29,624 nt of DNA from Acanthamoeba sp. SK_2022b (taxonomy: Eukaryota; Discosea; Longamoebia; Acanthamoebidae): NCBI GenBank assembly GCA_027943245.1, contig JANDJZ010000636.1:1-29624 (forward strand), in the 5' to 3' direction. Below, in pieces: positions 28,301 to 29,624 of the stretch. Position 1 is the stretch's first letter. The number at the start of each line of letters is the position of its first letter. A model generated the notes under the pieces. That model was not told the origin of the DNA, did not search any database, and saw only the letters and a list, made by a program, of their open reading frames with translations. Both the position numbers and the translations under genes were made by a program.

Positions 28301-29624
28301 GTCTGGCCCTGCGCCAGCTGGCGGAAGTAGAACAGGCAGCGCTCCATCGCCTTGTCCGACGAGTCGTTCAGCAGCGCATGCCGGATCTGAAAGAAACGAA
28401 CGCAGACGCGCCCATGGCCTCGTCAGCGAGGAGGAGAGCGCTCCTGTGGCGAGCTTGCGCGTGAGCCTGGCGAGCGCCGCTGTACCTCCAGCTCGGTGAT
28501 ACTGCGGTCCTTGTAGTCGGCGATCCACGGGAAGGTCTGCGTGGCCCTTTCGAACGTCTTGCGCAGGAGCTCGTCGCTGTGAGGTTGTTTTTGGCCACGA
28601 GATCAACAAAACAGGGTGAGTGGACCGGCCCTACTACCACGACACTGCCCTGGGGCGCTCATGAAAACGTTACCTGCACGACTCGTCGGGTTGAGCCCAT
28701 CCGTAGCGCTCGCCCAGCATGCACACGAAGTAGGGTCGACACAGGTCCACTGCGACATCGATTGGTGTCAGCAGTGATCGACCGAGATCAGTATAAGGAG
28801 GAGAGAAGAGGCGATGGGGGGGGCAAGACAGAAGACAGGCAGCCCATGCGCAGCAAGCGGGCGCACCTTCGCGGAGGCAGATGTTGATGGTGTCGCCGGC
28901 CTGCGATTGATCTTCGGTGATGCCCCAGCGCAAGTCGACTTGGGTCAGGAACACGCCGCGATCGCTGCAGAACTTGCGCAGACGCGGGAAGGCCCACTTC
29001 ATCAGCTCCTCGCGCTCCATTTCCATGTCCCTGTACGATGCGCGCGAGCAGCGAGGTGGGGTGAGGTGAGGTGAGCCACGAATCGCTTGAACGCCTGCCT
29101 CTGCCCAACTTACCTGAACGTGGACGAGATGAAGATGCGGACGTTGCGGCTATTGGCCTGCTTCAGCTGCAGCTTGGGCCGCGCGGAAGCCGCCTGCGGG
29201 GCGCTTCCTTCCATGTACACGCCGCCATAGCCTCCCCAGACCTTGACACTGAGCACGCGTGAAAGACACAAGTCAGGGCCAGCGTTCGGTGGATAGGGAC
29301 AGAGAGAGGGGGAGGGAGGGGCGAACATACGAGTAGCTCGACGACACGAAGGACTCGATCTGGAGCTCGGTGCTGTTGACGTTGGCTGGCAGCGAGTAGG
29401 TCATGTCGCGGAGCGGCGACGCCGAGTAGGAGGTCGGGGTGTGGCTCCCGATGTTGATGTTGACCGTCGGCAGGTCCTGCCGAGCGTTGGCGGCGCCCTT
29501 GCCGCCGGCCCGCTCGCTCAGCTCCTGCGCTCGCCTCAGGGCCTCCTCCCACTGCAGGTAGCCGAGGTTGGCCAACTCCTGGAGCTTGGCCAGCTCCTGC
29601 GCCATCACCGGGTCGCCGAGGATC
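23074..29624 (-). CDS. Nephrocystin-3-like protein: DUF4062, NACHT-type P-loop NTPase and TPR array (26 exons visible, right end open)
   Basis: Exons: 29624-29331, 29248-29114, 29030-28867, 28749-28674, 28576-28486, 28386-28199, 28115-27898, 27788-27647, 27550-27388, 27314-27162, 27077-26953, 26849-26719, 26640-26504, 26385-26249, 26146-26049, 25789-25599, 25526-25390, 25300-25174, 25068-24966, 24850-24746, 24631-24499, 24420-24276, 24162-24047, 23974-23859, 23773-23520 and 23229-23074. All phases agree and give 1,271 residues from ATG 29605; the frame stays open to the edge, so the true start may lie beyond. Order: N-terminal helix, DUF4062 from about 127 (NVRIFISSTFRDMEMEREEL, VDLRWGITEDQS), Walker A GESGSGKS (383-390), Walker B LLLVLDALNQLED (about 470), a helical region, then about 11 tetratricopeptide repeats of the 42-residue TPR_10/12 type (for example GLYDKAEPLYIRALRVRQK). 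Human NPHP3 (about 1,330 aa) has the same order. It is a likely signalling or scaffold NTPase. Confidence 0.85.
24209..24257. repeat. (TG)n dinucleotide microsatellite
   Basis: Lies within the intron 24275-24163 of the nephrocystin-3-like gene, reading (AC)n on the transcript. Confidence 0.95.
24886..24915. repeat. (TTTTA)n tract
   Basis: Short pentanucleotide run in the intron 24965-24851 of the nephrocystin-3-like gene, in an AT-rich stretch. Confidence 0.8.
25324..25379. repeat. (TG)n dinucleotide microsatellite
   Basis: Occupies most of the 89-nt intron 25389-25301 of the nephrocystin-3-like gene, reading (AC)n on the transcript. A decoy AG directly after the repeat (25321-25320) would break the frame; the next one (GCGCAG, 25302-25301) keeps it. 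Confidence 0.95.
25822..25903 (-). tRNA. tRNA-Leu (anticodon AAG), nested in a protein-gene intron
   Basis: Class II tRNA: acceptor GGGCGGA with TCCGCTC (one G-T wobble), TGGCCGAG D-arm start, anticodon stem ACAGT/ACTGT with loop TTAAGGC, a long variable arm (TATCTTCGGAT), T-arm GTGGG-TTCAAAT-CCCAC, discriminator A. It is intronless and followed by TTTT on its own strand. It lies entirely within intron 26048-25790 of the nephrocystin-3-like gene, on the same strand. Confidence 0.95.

Noticed and set aside
1..29624. CRISPR arrays, insertion sequences or transposons
   Set aside because: The only tandem arrays are simple microsatellites without spacers; no transposase-like sequence or long terminal repeats were seen.

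Overview
Nuclear DNA of an intron-rich, GC-rich eukaryote. The best fit is an amoebozoan close to Acanthamoeba: short spliceosomal introns (about 45-300 nt) with GTACGY/GTAYGT-like donors, strongly GC-biased coding sequence in AT-rich surroundings, an ATP-type PEPCK, an RFX-type transcription factor pair, and an apparent U12-type AT-AC intron. There are no bacterial operons, CRISPR arrays or insertion sequences. I derived the gene models by hand, requiring splice sites and reading phase to agree at every junction. The organism name is an inference.

Layout. 107-1554 (-): 5' exons of a DUF4139-family protein that runs off the left edge. 1750-4726 (-): a 13-exon gene that looks like the Cbl phosphotyrosine-binding module (four-helix region plus EF-hand) with an FHA domain where Cbl has SH2. 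4894-6012 (+): an unrecognised acidic/basic protein. 6722-8830 (+): ATP-dependent PEP carboxykinase. 9241-9929 (+): a Nudix hydrolase whose first intron has the marks of the minor spliceosome. 10086-11486 (+): four tRNA genes (Asp, Gly, Lys, Ala). 11560-12295 (+): an unknown 191-residue protein. 12390-13238 (-): an NMNAT-like adenylyltransferase. 13404-14597 (-): a charged coiled-coil protein. 15170-16791 (-): UBA5, the E1 for UFM1, divergent from 16946-17505 (+), a mitochondrial protein resembling ribosomal protein mL54. 18291-20418 and 21187-22980 (+): tandem RFX paralogues. 23074-29624 (-): a 26-exon nephrocystin-3-like protein (DUF4062, NACHT-like P-loop NTPase, TPR array) entering from the right edge, with a tRNA-Leu gene inside one intron.

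The genes are mostly unrelated housekeeping and signalling functions: gluconeogenesis (PEPCK), nucleotide/NAD metabolism (Nudix, NMNAT), UFMylation (UBA5), mitochondrial translation (mL54-like), and phospho-dependent scaffolding (FHA protein). The most suggestive neighbourhood is the right end, where two RFX factors sit beside a nephrocystin-3-like gene. RFX factors and nephrocystins are linked through cilia in animals, yet Acanthamoeba-type amoebae have no cilia. All seven long microsatellites in the window lie inside introns.
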